DNA from: Streptomyces cellulosae | GTDB lineage: Bacteria; Actinomycetota; Actinomycetes; Streptomycetales; Streptomycetaceae | Length of the DNA stretch: 57,341 nucleotides | Direction of reading: 5' to 3' | Assembly: GCA_014655195.1 (NCBI GenBank) | Contig: BNBH01000038.1 | Span: 1 to 57,341 of the forward strand | Shown: positions 32,673 through 41,302 of the stretch, one piece after another | Position numbering within the stretch: position 1 is the stretch's first letter | How the letters are laid out: each line of letters starts with the position of its first letter | Made by a program: the position numbers and the translations under genes | The notes under the pieces: generated by a model | What the model saw: the letters and a program-made list of their open reading frames with translations, nothing else | The model's database searches: none | What the model was told of the DNA's origin: nothing

Positions 32673-33452
32673 TCACCGACGTACGTACAAGGGCTCGCCG
32701 GGAGGCGTCGCCTCGGCCGGCAGGACTGCCAGGTCGAGGCCGCGCACCAGGCGGGCCCTCAGCGTCTCGTCGGCGGCGATCCGCCGGGCGACGGCGCGGG
32801 CGGCCTCGGCGACCGGCGCGGCCGGGTCGAGGACCAGGGCGAGGGTGCCGTCGGCCTGTCCCGGCCCGAGGTGGGCGCGGACCACGGCGGGCTCGGCGGC
32901 GACGGCGTTCCGTACGGCCTCGACGACGGCGGGGTCCTTCAGCGGGTCGGTGCTGGTGCGGCCCTCGGCGAGGGCGAGCAGCGTGGGCCCGGTCAGTTCG
33001 AACGGCACGGGGCCCGCCAGGTCGAGCACGACCGTGTCGGCCTTCTCGTGCGCGGCGGCCTGGAGGGCCTGGTGCAGCGGTACGGCGACGGGGCGGGCCG
33101 CCGGGTCCCAGCGGGTGAGGGCGTCGATGGAGGTGAAGGCGGGCAGCGCCTTGCGGCCTCCGGCCTTCAGGGTGGGTACGGCCATGTCGCTGGTCTTCTC
33201 GCGGCGCAGCCCGCCCTCCCGTCGCCCGCCGCCACCCTTCCGAGGAGCTTCGCGCCCCTCTTCTTCGTCCTCCTCCAGCTCTCCGAGGACGGCCACCACG
33301 GGGACGAGCAGACGGGCGTCCTTGAGGGCTTCCAGGACCGGGCCGACGGCGTTGCCGTCCTCCGCCCAGGCGGCGAGCGCGGCGCTCAGCCGGGGGTCGG
33401 CGGAGCCGTCGTCGTCGCGGAAGGGGGAGTCGGGAATGTTCTTGTTCGCCAC
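32673..33452 (-). CDS. SseB-family protein
   Basis: 259 residues. The core LVPVVAVLGELEEDEEEG, VPTLKAGGRKALPAFTSIDA and RPVAVPLHQALQAAAHEKAD follows the SseB (enhanced serine sensitivity) pattern; a C-terminal half with VVRAHLGPGQ completes it. Biochemical function unknown. The GTG at 33452 (start ANKNIPDSPF) is the usual family start; a second GTG lies two codons upstream. It converges with the DUF1844 gene and diverges from the serine hydrolase. Confidence 0.8.
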   Translation of the reverse strand: MANKNIPDSPFRDDDGSADPRLSAALAAWAEDGNAVGPVLEALKDARLLVPVVAVLGELEEDEEEGREAPRKGGGGRREGGLRREKTSDMAVPTLKAGGRKALPAFTSIDALTRWDPAARPVAVPLHQALQAAAHEKADTVVLDLAGPVPFELTGPTLLALAEGRTSTDPLKDPAVVEAVRNAVAAEPAVVRAHLGPGQADGTLALVLDPAAPVAEAARAVARRIAADETLRARLVRGLDLAVLPAEATPPGEPLYVRR

Positions 33453-33870
33453 GGTCACCGACCTTAGCGGCCGTGTACGGGACGCCCTGACGCGGGCGGG
33501 AGGGAGCGCGTGGTGACGGACGGGCCGAGGGTGTCGGCGGCGGCGCTGGATCTGGCGAGCGGGGAGACGTACGTCTCGGGCGAGGGGGTCTTCGTCACGG
33601 CGAGCGTGGTGAAGGTGGACATCCTGGCCGCGCTGCTGCTGACCGCGCGGGACGCGGACCGCGAACTCACCGCCTCCGAGCGGGCGCACGCGGAGGCGAT
33701 GATCGTCCGCAGCGACAACGACGCGGCGACGGCGCTGTGGCAGGTGGTGGGGCGTGCGGCGGGCCTGGACGCGGCGAACGCGCGCCTGGGTTTAGACGTC
33801 ATCTCAATTGGTGCGGTGAGGGCGTAGATAGTCGCTGGCAGGCGTGCTGTGGGGACGGTTGAATGCCGTG

Positions 33871-34206
33871 ATGAGCGACTACTGGACCCCCGCGCATCAA
33901 GCGGTCGAGCAGGAGGATGCAGAGGCCCAGGCTCGGTTGCTGGCCGCTGGTTCCGATCCCGATGAGGTCTGCGGCAATATGACGCTGCTGACGCACGCGA
34001 TCGACGTTGAGGGTGATGGGTCCCTGCAGAGCGGACAGCCGTTGACTGTGCACACCACGGCCGTGCTGCTGGCCTTCGGGGCTCATCCAGAGCTCGCAGA
34101 CCCAGACGGCCACACCCCCATGGACATGGCCAGTCACTACGGTCACGACCTGGCGATCAAACTGCTGCAGACCCATATCAGCAGACGAGCCGCCGATAAC
34201 AGATGA
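33871..34206 (+). CDS. Ankyrin-repeat-like passenger protein inside the IS
   Basis: 111 residues: MSDYWTPAHQAVEQEDAEAQ, RLLAAGSDPDEV, then LLAFGAHPELADPDGHTPMD with MASHYGHDLAIKLLQ, the turn and helix pattern of two to three ankyrin repeats. It lies wholly within the IS, convergent with the transposase and overlapping its last 29 bases. Ankyrin repeats bind other proteins; a partner cannot be named. No good ribosome site is visible, so expression is uncertain. An origin as captured host DNA is possible. Confidence 0.6.
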   Translation: MSDYWTPAHQAVEQEDAEAQARLLAAGSDPDEVCGNMTLLTHAIDVEGDGSLQSGQPLTVHTTAVLLAFGAHPELADPDGHTPMDMASHYGHDLAIKLLQTHISRRAADNR

Positions 34207-34986
34207 GGGTGCAGGCGATACTCGTGAAGGCGAGGAAGTGCTCGGCCTTGCGTTCATAGCGGCGATGAAGGCGGCGGCAGCCGGCGAGCCAGGACATCGT
34301 GCGCTCGATGATCCAGCGGTGGCGGCCCAGTCGCTGCGAGGTCTCGATGCCTTTGCGGGCGATGCGGTGGGTGATGCCGCGCCCTCGTAACCATCGCCGC
34401 AGGTGAGAGTAGTCGTATCCCTTGTCGGCGTGGAGCTTGCCCGGCCTGCGTCGCCGACGTCCGCGGCGGGAGCGGATGGGCGGTATGCCCTTCACCAGAG
34501 GGATCAGGGCTTGGCTGTCGTGCAGATTCGCCCCCGAGATTCCGACGGACAGGGGCAGACCGGTCCGCTCGGTGATGAGGTGGATCTTCGACCCGTACTT
34601 GCCCCGGTCGACAGGATTCGGGCCCGTCAGATCCCCCTTTTCAGGGCCCGCATGTTCACTGAGTCGATCGCGCAGCGGGACCAGTCCAACTCGCCGCGGG
34701 AGCCCAGCTCATCGAGGACCAGGCGGTGGAGCTTGGCCCACACCCTGGCCTTCGTCCACTCGGTAAAACGGCGGTGAGCCGTCGCCCCCGACGGACCGAA
34801 CGACGCAGCGGGCAACTGCTGCCACGTGCAGCCCGACGTGGCCACGAACACGATCGCGGCCAGCACCTCACGGTCGCCATGCCGACGGCGGCCACCGCCC
34901 TGAGGCCGCGAAGGCGCCCCCGGCACCACCCGCTGGAACAACCCCCACAACTCGTCCGGCACCAGCCGCTCAACGATCCCCACCAC
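34178..34986 (-). CDS. IS5-family transposase (OrfA-OrfB, -1 frameshift)
   Basis: The first frame (34986-34627) starts MVGIVERLVPDELW and carries the N-terminal transposase domain with GCTWQQLPAASFGPSGATAH and the DDE region RCAIDSVNMRAL. The second frame, in register -1, continues TGPNPVDRGKYGSKIHLITE, GKLHADKGYDY and the YREK-like WIIERTMSWLAG to 34178. A run of four A and five G at 34642-34634 lies just before the OrfA stop and is a likely slippage site for programmed -1 frameshifting, standard for this IS group. One leucine of OrfB is TTA (34390-34388). Confidence 0.85.
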
Positions 34987-35416
34987 GCCCCACAGCCTAC
35001 CGAGGTAGCCAAATGAGATGACCTCTTAGGCCACACCGCGGCCGACGCGCGCTGGGGGCTGACCCGGACGACGGCGGCGGACCGGGTGAGGCTGCTGCGG
35101 CGGATGGTCACGCCGGACGGCATGGCGTACGCACGGGAGCTGATGGAGCGGGTCGTGCCGGAACAGGCTTGGGGCGTGCCGGCCCTGGCCGACCCGGGCA
35201 CACGGTGGGCCGTCAAGAACGGCTGGCTGCCGAGGGACGCGACGGGCCTGTGGGTGGTGAACAGCACGGGGTGCGTGACGGTGGGCGGTCGCGTGTACGC
35301 GGTGGCGGTCCTGTCGGACGGACACGCGTCGATGGCGGAGGGGGTGGCCCGGGTGGAACGCGCGGCGAGGGAGGCGGTGCGGCGCGCTTTCCGGGGCCGC
35401 GGCGGAAGCACCCCTT

Positions 35417-35463
35417 AGGGGCGCGGGAAACTGCGCGACCAGCCACGGACGACCCGCACCCGG
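35417..35463. repeat. Dispersed extragenic repeat, copy 2
   Basis: Begins AGGGGCGCGGGAAACTGCGC directly after the hydrolase stop, which it partly forms. With the preceding bases it makes a small CCCCT/AGGGG hairpin. Copy 3 follows about 100 bases later. Confidence 0.75.
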
Positions 35464-35505
35464 CGTTGGCGGGATGCTGCGCCCACCCGTCCCGCCCTGG
35501 GGGTA

Positions 35506-35535
35506 CCTCCCAGGCCCTCAAGGCATTGGGGGAGG
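35506..35535. repeat. Imperfect inverted repeat between repeat copies 2 and 3
   Basis: CCTCCC at 35506-35511 and GGGAGG at 35530-35535 flank a short GCC/GGC pairing, the usual look of the GTACCTCCC hairpins scattered between Streptomyces genes. It may act as a terminator. Confidence 0.45.
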
Positions 35536-35567
35536 CACGACTGCCCGCAGCTGCGGAGGCGCCCTTC

Positions 35568-35615
35568 AGGGGCGCGGGAAACTGCGCGACCAGCCACAAA
35601 CCACCCGCACCCGGC
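35568..35615. repeat. Dispersed extragenic repeat, copy 3
   Basis: Same unit as copies 1 and 2 (AGGGGCGCGGGAAACTGCGC at the start), preceded by GCGCCC so that a GCGCCC/GGGGCGC hairpin forms at its left side. It lies 58 bases past the mycosin stop. Confidence 0.75.
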
Positions 35616-35672
35616 GTCGCAGCGCCAACCCCTCACGGCACGCCGACGTGAACCAACAGGCGCCAGGCGCAA

Positions 35673-36836
35673 TCAGAACGTGTCGCTCTCCCGGCGCCCC
35701 CTCCACAGAACAACCGCCGCGACCAGGAGCACGCCGCCGGCGCCACCGGCCAAGGGGGCTGCCCAGTCGGCGGTGTCGTCGCCGGGGGCGTCGGCGGCCG
35801 GCCCCGGCCCGAAGTACTCGTCGCCGTACGCCGCCGCCTTCAGCCCCTCCGGCTTCAGACGGCCCGCGGCCTCGATCGCGGCGGCCGGGTCGATGAACCC
35901 GAAGCCGCGCGAGTCGTCGCGTCCGGAGGCGGGCGCATTGCGGGCGGTGACCTCGAGCAGCCGCTTGATCTGCGCCGGGGTCAGGTCCGGATGGGCCGCC
36001 TTCAGCAGGGCAACGGCGCCGGACACGAACGCCGCCGCGGCGCTGGTGCCCCAGCCCTCGTAGTACTTGTGGTCCGGGTCGGCGATGATCACGTCGACCC
36101 CGGGCGCGCTGACCGTCGCGTACCAGCGGCGGGTGGAGAAGGGCGCGCGGGTGCCGTAGCGGTCGACGGCGGTGGCGGCGATGACCCCCGGATAGGCCGC
36201 CGGATAGGAGATCCGGTCGCCCTTCTCACCGCCGTTCCCGGCGGAGGCGACGACGACCACGCCCTTGCGCAGCGCGTACTGGATCGCCTCGTCCTCGCCC
36301 TCCTCCGGGTGCGCGGAGGCGGAGTCGTCGCCGAGGGAGAGGTTGATGACGTCGGCACCGTGGTCGGCGGCCCAGCGGATGCCTTCGGCGAGGGCGTTGC
36401 CCCGGGTGCTGCGGGCCTTGGCGCGGGCCGGGTCCTTGTCCTCGAGGATGACGCGGACGGGAAGGATCTTCGCCTCGGGGGCGACGCCCAGGACGCCGTC
36501 GCCGTTGCCCGGGCCGTGCCCGTGACCGGCGATGATGCCGGCCATGGCGGTTCCGTGGCGGGCCCATGCCTCGTCGCCCTCGCGCGCGCCGAAGCCGACG
36601 AGGTCCTTGCCCTCCAGGACGTTGCCGTCGAGGTCGGGGTGGTCGGCCTCGACGCCGGTGTCCAGGACGGCGACGGTGATGCCGGCGCCGCGCGTGGTGG
36701 GCCACACCTGGTCGGCGTGCAGGGCGTCCAGGGCCCACTGCCGGTCGCGGATGGTGTCGGCGTGCGCGGTGGTCGCGGAGACCAGGACGAGGGCCGCGGC
36801 GAGCAGGCCGCCAAGGGCGGCGGGGCGCTTCCTCAT
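35673..36836 (-). CDS. mycP: Mycosin (S8 subtilisin-like protease of type VII secretion)
   Basis: 387 residues. Signal peptide at 1-26 (cleavage after AHA), then a subtilase domain with Asp59 in VAVLDTGVEADHPDL, His94 in RHGTAMAGIIAG, Asn201 in ASAGNGG and Ser265 in GWGTSAAAAFVSGAVALLKA. A proline/glycine linker leads to a C-terminal membrane helix (about 359-380) and a basic tail, as in mycosins anchored outside the membrane. Mycosins stabilise and serve ESX-type secretion machines; no EccC, EccD or WXG100 gene is nearby, so this is an orphan copy. Its ATG overlaps the stop of the upstream gene. Confidence 0.88.
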   Translation of the reverse strand: MRKRPAALGGLLAAALVLVSATTAHADTIRDRQWALDALHADQVWPTTRGAGITVAVLDTGVEADHPDLDGNVLEGKDLVGFGAREGDEAWARHGTAMAGIIAGHGHGPGNGDGVLGVAPEAKILPVRVILEDKDPARAKARSTRGNALAEGIRWAADHGADVINLSLGDDSASAHPEEGEDEAIQYALRKGVVVVASAGNGGEKGDRISYPAAYPGVIAATAVDRYGTRAPFSTRRWYATVSAPGVDVIIADPDHKYYEGWGTSAAAAFVSGAVALLKAAHPDLTPAQIKRLLEVTARNAPASGRDDSRGFGFIDPAAAIEAAGRLKPEGLKAAAYGDEYFGPGPAADAPGDDTADWAAPLAGGAGGVLLVAAVVLWRGRRESDTF

Positions 36837-38713
36837 GACGGACGCTCCGTGGGAGTGCCGGCCCGCTGGCGCAGGGCGCGTTCGAAGCGGTCGGCGAGAC
36901 CGCGGGCCTCGTGGCCCAGGCCCGCCTGGGCGGGGGCCTCGGTGGCGCCCGACCGCATGGCGTCCTCGGCGGGCTGCGGCTCGTCTACGCCGCGGGCGTC
37001 GGCCCAGCCGGAGACGGCGTAGACGACGACGGGTGCGTCGGTGAGGACGGAGATCGCCCAGGAGGCGCGCTGCTCGGGGCCGAAGCCCTCGGCCGCGGTG
37101 TCCTTCGCCGCGTACGGCAGGGGCATCAGGTCGCTGCGGCGGTCAAGGCGTTCCCGGTCGAAGCGGCGGGCGAGAGCCTCCATGCCGGCCGCGTCGGCCT
37201 CGGTGAACAGCAGGCCGACGGTGGTGACATGGCTCTGCGTGGCGTCGGTGTACGTGGCCCGCAGCAGGCGCTCGCAGCCGACGGGGGCGAGGGCGCGGGT
37301 GAGCAGGGCGTCGAAGGCGCCCTTGCAGCCGCTGTCGGGGGCGACGGCGATCCGCGTCCAGACGCGGTCGGCCTCCCCGGGGCCCGCGCCCCGGCCCTGC
37401 ACGGTGGGCGGGAACAACTGGTCGACGGGCACCTCGTGCCACAGGTCGCCGGCGACCGCGAAGGCGTGCCGGGTGCCGGGGCCCTCGGGTCCGTCGGCGA
37501 GCCAGGCGCCGGTGACCGCGCCGCCGATCAGCCCCGTGCCGAGCACGAGACAGACGGCCGCGGCGACGACCTGACCGCGGGTACGGCGGGCGAACGGGCG
37601 GGGCCGGCTGTCCGGTTCCCCGAACGTGACGGCGGGCCGCCCCGCGCCGGGGACGCCGCCTGGCGCCATGGGCGCGCTCCAGGACAGCGCGGGGTCAGGC
37701 TCGGCGGGGACGGGGCGGAGCCGGGTGGTCGTCTCGGAGGAGGTCTCGGCGGGGGCCTCCGTACGGGGCCGGTGCGCGGGGCGCGGCGGCACGGAGGGCG
37801 CGGGCGGCGCGACGGAGGCGCGCTGCCCGGCGCCGGGGGACGTGGACACGCCGGGCCCACTGTCGGGCGTCACGGACACGCCGCGCCCGACGGTGGGCGG
37901 CGCGTCGGGGAAGCGGGCGGAGGCCTGCGGGGGTGGGGGCGCGGTGCGGTCGGGGGTGTCGGCGCCGATGCGGGGGAAGCGGGGGGCTGCGACCTTGCGG
38001 TCGGGGATGTCGTCGCCGGTCGGGCGGTACGTGGGTTCGGCTGGGACCGCGCCTGTACGGCGCGCGTCGGACGCGGCGGGACCATCGCCGGTCGGGCGGT
38101 ACGGCTGCTCGGCGGTGCCGTCGGTCGGGCGGTACGCCGTCTCCTCTGCAGCCGCACGGCGCGCGTCCGACGCGGGCGGGCGGTGCGCCGGCTCGGCGGG
38201 AGCCGTGCCACGGGACTCGCCGTCGGGCGCGGAGCGCTGGGCGCCCACCGTGCCGTTACCGGCCGGGCGGAACGCCGTCTCCCCGGCACCCACACCCCGC
38301 GCGTCCGACGCGGCAGGCGTCGCCGGGCGGTGCGCCGGCTCGGCGGGAACCGCACCACGGGACTCGCCGTCGAGCGCGGGACGCTGGGTGCCGACGGTGC
38401 CGTTGCCGGGCGGGCGGTGCGCCGGCTCGGCGGGAACCGCACCACGGGGGTCGCCGTCACGCCGGGCGTCGGGCGCGGAGCGCTGGGCGCCCACCGTGCC
38501 GTTGCAGGCCGGGCGGAACGCCGTCTCCTCCGTACCCGCGCCGGACGCCTCCCGTCCCTCGGACTCCGGGGGCCGGGCGGTCACCCGCTCCGTGTCCTCG
38601 GAGCCGGGCCGGTCCAGTGGGGTCCGGGGGTCGAACGGTCCCGGGTTGCCCGCGGTGCGGGGGGCCTGGGGCGGGCGCGGGGGGAGGGAGGCGCGGCGCG
38701 CTTCCGTGCTCAT
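36833..38713 (-). CDS. Proline-rich membrane protein with internal repeats, coupled to mycosin
   Basis: 626 residues. The first ~370 are disordered and rich in Pro, Ala and Arg, with several degenerate copies of a module containing ETAFRPAGNGTVGAQRSAPD and PRGAVPAEPAHRP. One membrane helix follows (VVAAAVCLVLGTGLIGGAVT), then an extracellular domain of about 210 residues with two cysteines. It is unrecognised beyond this layout. The stop overlaps the mycosin ATG (ATGA), so the two proteins are made together and may work together at the cell surface. The ATG at 38713 follows a G-rich ribosome site. Confidence 0.7.
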   Translation of the reverse strand: MSTEARRASLPPRPPQAPRTAGNPGPFDPRTPLDRPGSEDTERVTARPPESEGREASGAGTEETAFRPACNGTVGAQRSAPDARRDGDPRGAVPAEPAHRPPGNGTVGTQRPALDGESRGAVPAEPAHRPATPAASDARGVGAGETAFRPAGNGTVGAQRSAPDGESRGTAPAEPAHRPPASDARRAAAEETAYRPTDGTAEQPYRPTGDGPAASDARRTGAVPAEPTYRPTGDDIPDRKVAAPRFPRIGADTPDRTAPPPPQASARFPDAPPTVGRGVSVTPDSGPGVSTSPGAGQRASVAPPAPSVPPRPAHRPRTEAPAETSSETTTRLRPVPAEPDPALSWSAPMAPGGVPGAGRPAVTFGEPDSRPRPFARRTRGQVVAAAVCLVLGTGLIGGAVTGAWLADGPEGPGTRHAFAVAGDLWHEVPVDQLFPPTVQGRGAGPGEADRVWTRIAVAPDSGCKGAFDALLTRALAPVGCERLLRATYTDATQSHVTTVGLLFTEADAAGMEALARRFDRERLDRRSDLMPLPYAAKDTAAEGFGPEQRASWAISVLTDAPVVVYAVSGWADARGVDEPQPAEDAMRSGATEAPAQAGLGHEARGLADRFERALRQRAGTPTERPS

Positions 38714-38985
38714 GCACCCCCCGTTTCCTCGTGCCCGGGCCGGTCCTCGTCGTCCGCGGCCGGTGTGTCGCTGCCAGGTGGCCCGGCGCGGACGCGTCCC
38801 GGGCACAGATACCCGCACGACCGGCGCGTCATCCCGCCCGGACGTCCGGGCCGGCCCCGTACCGCCGTGCGTGCGCGTCACTCTACGGCGTGCGGCGCGC
38901 CGAACGGGAACCAGTCCACAGGCCCGCGGCATCTGCCCGGAACGTCCCCCTACCCTGCGGTAATCCGGTCTGGCAGGCTGCGGTC

Positions 38986-40188
38986 ATGACTGCGCGCGCC
39001 GCCGACCGGGCCCGTTACGACCGGGCCACCGCCCAGCTCGACGCCCCCGTCGCGATCGTGGATCTGGACGCCTTCGACGCCAACGCGGACGATCTGGTCC
39101 GCCGTGCCGGGGGCAAGCCGATCCGGGTCGCCAGCAAGTCCGTGCGCTGCCGGGCGCTGCTCGAACGCGCCCTGGCCCGCGAGGGTTTCGCGGGGATCAT
39201 GTCGTTCACGCTCGCCGAGTCGCTGTGGCTGGCCCGCTCCGGTTTCGACGACGTCCTCCTCGCCTATCCGTCCGCCGACCGCGCCGGGTACGCCGAACTC
39301 GCCGCCGATCCCAAGCTCGCCGCCGCCGTCACCGTGATGGTGGACGATCCGGCCCAGCTGGACCTGATCGACGCGGCGCGGGCGGGCGGCAGCGAAGTGG
39401 TGCGGGTGTGCCTGGAGTTGGACACCGCGCTGAAGCTGCTCGGCGGGCGGGTGCGGATCGGCGCCCGCCGCTCCCCGCTGCACTCCCCCGCCCAGGTCGC
39501 CGAGGTGGCCCGCGCGGTGGCCCGTCGGCCGGGGTTCAAGGTCGTCGGGATCATGGCGTACGAGGGGCATGTGGCCGGGGTAGGTGACGCGGTGGCCGGG
39601 CGGCCGCTGCGGTCCCGCGCGGTGCGGCTGATGCAGGCGGCCGCGCGCCGTGAACTCGCCGAGCGGCGGGCCGCGGTGGTGCGGGCGGTCCGGGAGGCCG
39701 TGCCGGACCTGGAGTTCGTCAACGGCGGCGGCACCGGCAGTGTGCAGCACACCGCGGCCGAGGACGCGGTGACCGAGATCGCGGCCGGTTCGGGGCTGTA
39801 CGTGCCGCGGCTGTTCGACAACTACACGTCGTTCAGGGGCCGTCCGGCCGCGCTGTTCGCCCTGCCGGTGGTGCGGCGGCCCGGGGTCGGCGTGGTGACG
39901 GTGCTGGGCGGCGGCTACCCGGCGTCCGGCGCGCCCGGCGCGGACCGGCTGCCGGTGCCGTATCTGCCGGAGGGGCTGCGCTACGACCCTCAGGAGGGCG
40001 CCGGCGAGGTGCAGACGCCGCTGCTGGGGCCGGTCGCGGACGATCTGCTGATCGGCGACAAGGTGTGGTTCCGGCACGCCAAGGCGGGCGAGCTGTGCGA
40101 GCGGTTCGACACGCTGCACCTGGTGGAGGGGGACGCGGTCACGGCGACGGTACCGACGTACCGGGGTGAGGGCCAGACCTTCCTGTAA
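38986..40188 (+). CDS. PLP-dependent amino acid deaminase/aldolase (D-threonine aldolase-like)
   Basis: 400 residues with an alanine-racemase-type TIM barrel. The PLP lysine is Lys51 in RVASKSVRC; other typical parts are IMAYEGHVAG, EFVNGGGTGSVQHTAAEDAV and a C-terminal metal-binding-like region ending KVWFRHAKAGELCERFDTLH. It probably cleaves or deaminates a D-amino or beta-hydroxy amino acid; the substrate cannot be told. The ATG has no evident ribosome site. Its last 50 bases overlap the convergent DUF2510 gene. Confidence 0.82.
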   Translation: MTARAADRARYDRATAQLDAPVAIVDLDAFDANADDLVRRAGGKPIRVASKSVRCRALLERALAREGFAGIMSFTLAESLWLARSGFDDVLLAYPSADRAGYAELAADPKLAAAVTVMVDDPAQLDLIDAARAGGSEVVRVCLELDTALKLLGGRVRIGARRSPLHSPAQVAEVARAVARRPGFKVVGIMAYEGHVAGVGDAVAGRPLRSRAVRLMQAAARRELAERRAAVVRAVREAVPDLEFVNGGGTGSVQHTAAEDAVTEIAAGSGLYVPRLFDNYTSFRGRPAALFALPVVRRPGVGVVTVLGGGYPASGAPGADRLPVPYLPEGLRYDPQEGAGEVQTPLLGPVADDLLIGDKVWFRHAKAGELCERFDTLHLVEGDAVTATVPTYRGEGQTFL

Positions 40189-41260
40189 CCCCCGCGCCCG
40201 CTCGGCCGGTCGGGCCGATGCTGCTGCCTACGCCGCCGCCTGACGCCTGGTCGGCGGTCGAGCGGATGCCCTTGGTGATGCGGTCCATGTCGGCCACGGG
40301 AGGTCCGTCCGGGCCCGCCTCGAAGAGGAAGCGGACGAGGACCGGGGACTCGGTGCCGACGCTGGACGGGAAGACGAGGGACTGGACGTAGCCGCCGGGG
40401 CCCTTGGCGGTGGTCACCCGCCAGCGGACCAGGTAGCCGGCGCGGCCCGCCACCGCGACCGGGCCCGCCCTGACGACCTGGTGGGACGTCATGCCGCCGT
40501 AGGGGCGGTTGCCGAGGGTGTCCTCGTCGAAGGCCTCCTCGGCGGCCTCGGTGATGTCCGCCTCGGCGAGGGCGCGGGGCGAGGTCTCGTCGGTGGCGGT
40601 GACCGTACGGGAGATGACCATGCCGCCGCGGCAGAGGGTGCCCTCGCCGGGGCAGTCGTGGGTGCCGTCGGTGGTCATGACGGCGTCCTTCTCGACGACG
40701 TGCCGCGGACGGACCCAGCCGTCGAGGAGCGGGAAGGTGACACCGTTCAGCTCGTCCACGACCACGCCCTCGTCCTCCGGGGCGGGCTGGGAGGTGGAGG
40801 GCGACGGTGACGGCTGCGTGGACTGTGTCGTGGGCGCGGGCGCGGTCGGGCTCGGCCCGGTGCGGACCTCCGGGTCCCCGTCGTCACGGGTGAGCGCCAC
40901 CGCCCCGGCGACGACGGCGGCGACCAGCACGGCCCCGGCGGCGGTCAGGGCGACGGCCTTGACCCCGCCGCCCGAGCCGCCTGACCCGCCCGAGCGGCCG
41001 GACCCGCCGGTACTGCCACCACCGGACGCGGCGACCGGAGGACCGAAGCCTCCCGGAGCCCCGTACGGACCTGGCGTACCCGGCGCGCTCGGGACGCCCG
41101 GCGGCCCGAAGCCACCCGCCCCCGCCCCGGACGCAGCCGCTGGCCCGGACCCGGCCCCCGGCGTCCGCCGGTGCTCGGTCCAGCCCGTGCCGTCCCACCA
41201 GCGGTCCAGATGCGGGGCGTGCGGGTCGGCGTACCAGCCGGGCGGGGGCGTCATGCTCAT
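40139..41260 (-). CDS. DUF2510 membrane-anchored protein
   Basis: 373 residues. It starts with a DUF2510 module (PPPGWYADPHAPHLDRWWDG TGWTEH), then a Gly/Pro-rich linker, one membrane helix (about 100-123, VKAVALTAAGAVLVAAVVAG) and a Thr/Ser/Pro stretch. The extracellular domain (VTFPLLDGWVRPRHV, HDCPGEGTLCRGG) has a likely disulfide pair. The family is of unknown function and common in Streptomyces envelopes. The tail overlaps the convergent deaminase gene and is low in complexity. Confidence 0.78.
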   Translation of the reverse strand: MSMTPPPGWYADPHAPHLDRWWDGTGWTEHRRTPGAGSGPAAASGAGAGGFGPPGVPSAPGTPGPYGAPGGFGPPVAASGGGSTGGSGRSGGSGGSGGGVKAVALTAAGAVLVAAVVAGAVALTRDDGDPEVRTGPSPTAPAPTTQSTQPSPSPSTSQPAPEDEGVVVDELNGVTFPLLDGWVRPRHVVEKDAVMTTDGTHDCPGEGTLCRGGMVISRTVTATDETSPRALAEADITEAAEEAFDEDTLGNRPYGGMTSHQVVRAGPVAVAGRAGYLVRWRVTTAKGPGGYVQSLVFPSSVGTESPVLVRFLFEAGPDGPPVADMDRITKGIRSTADQASGGGVGSSIGPTGRAGAGVTGRSGPHPGTSVPSP

Positions 41261-41302
41261 CCGGGCACTGTAACGACGGGCGCCTCCGCCCCGTGCCGCC
41301 CG

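Larger units (their letters stand above)
33795..35025 (-). mobile_element. IS5-family insertion sequence, 1231 bp, with passenger gene
   Basis: The ends are imperfect inverted repeats: GACGTCATCTCAATTGGT at 33795 and GAGGTCATCTCATTTGGC read inward from 35025 (15 of 18 match). The target duplication TTA stands at 33792-33794 and 35026-35028. Inside are a two-frame transposase on the minus strand and an ankyrin-type gene on the plus strand. The intact ends, exact duplication and clean reading frame of the interrupted gene suggest a recent insertion. Confidence 0.88.
33510..35418 (+). pseudogene. Class A beta-lactamase-like serine hydrolase split by an IS element
   Basis: The 5' part (33510-33794) encodes a short serine hydrolase with the active-site SVVK (Ser32-Lys35) and SDN (68-70). 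After 1231 bases of IS and a 3-base duplication, the same frame resumes at 35029 with HTAADARWGLTRTTAADRVR and ends with VKNGWLPRDATG and a C-terminal helix. Removing the IS and one TTA restores an uninterrupted protein of 224 residues. The codon at the target site (33792-33794) is itself TTA. No signal peptide is seen, so it was probably a cytoplasmic or non-classical hydrolase of the penicillin-binding fold. It is inactive in this copy. Confidence 0.88.
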
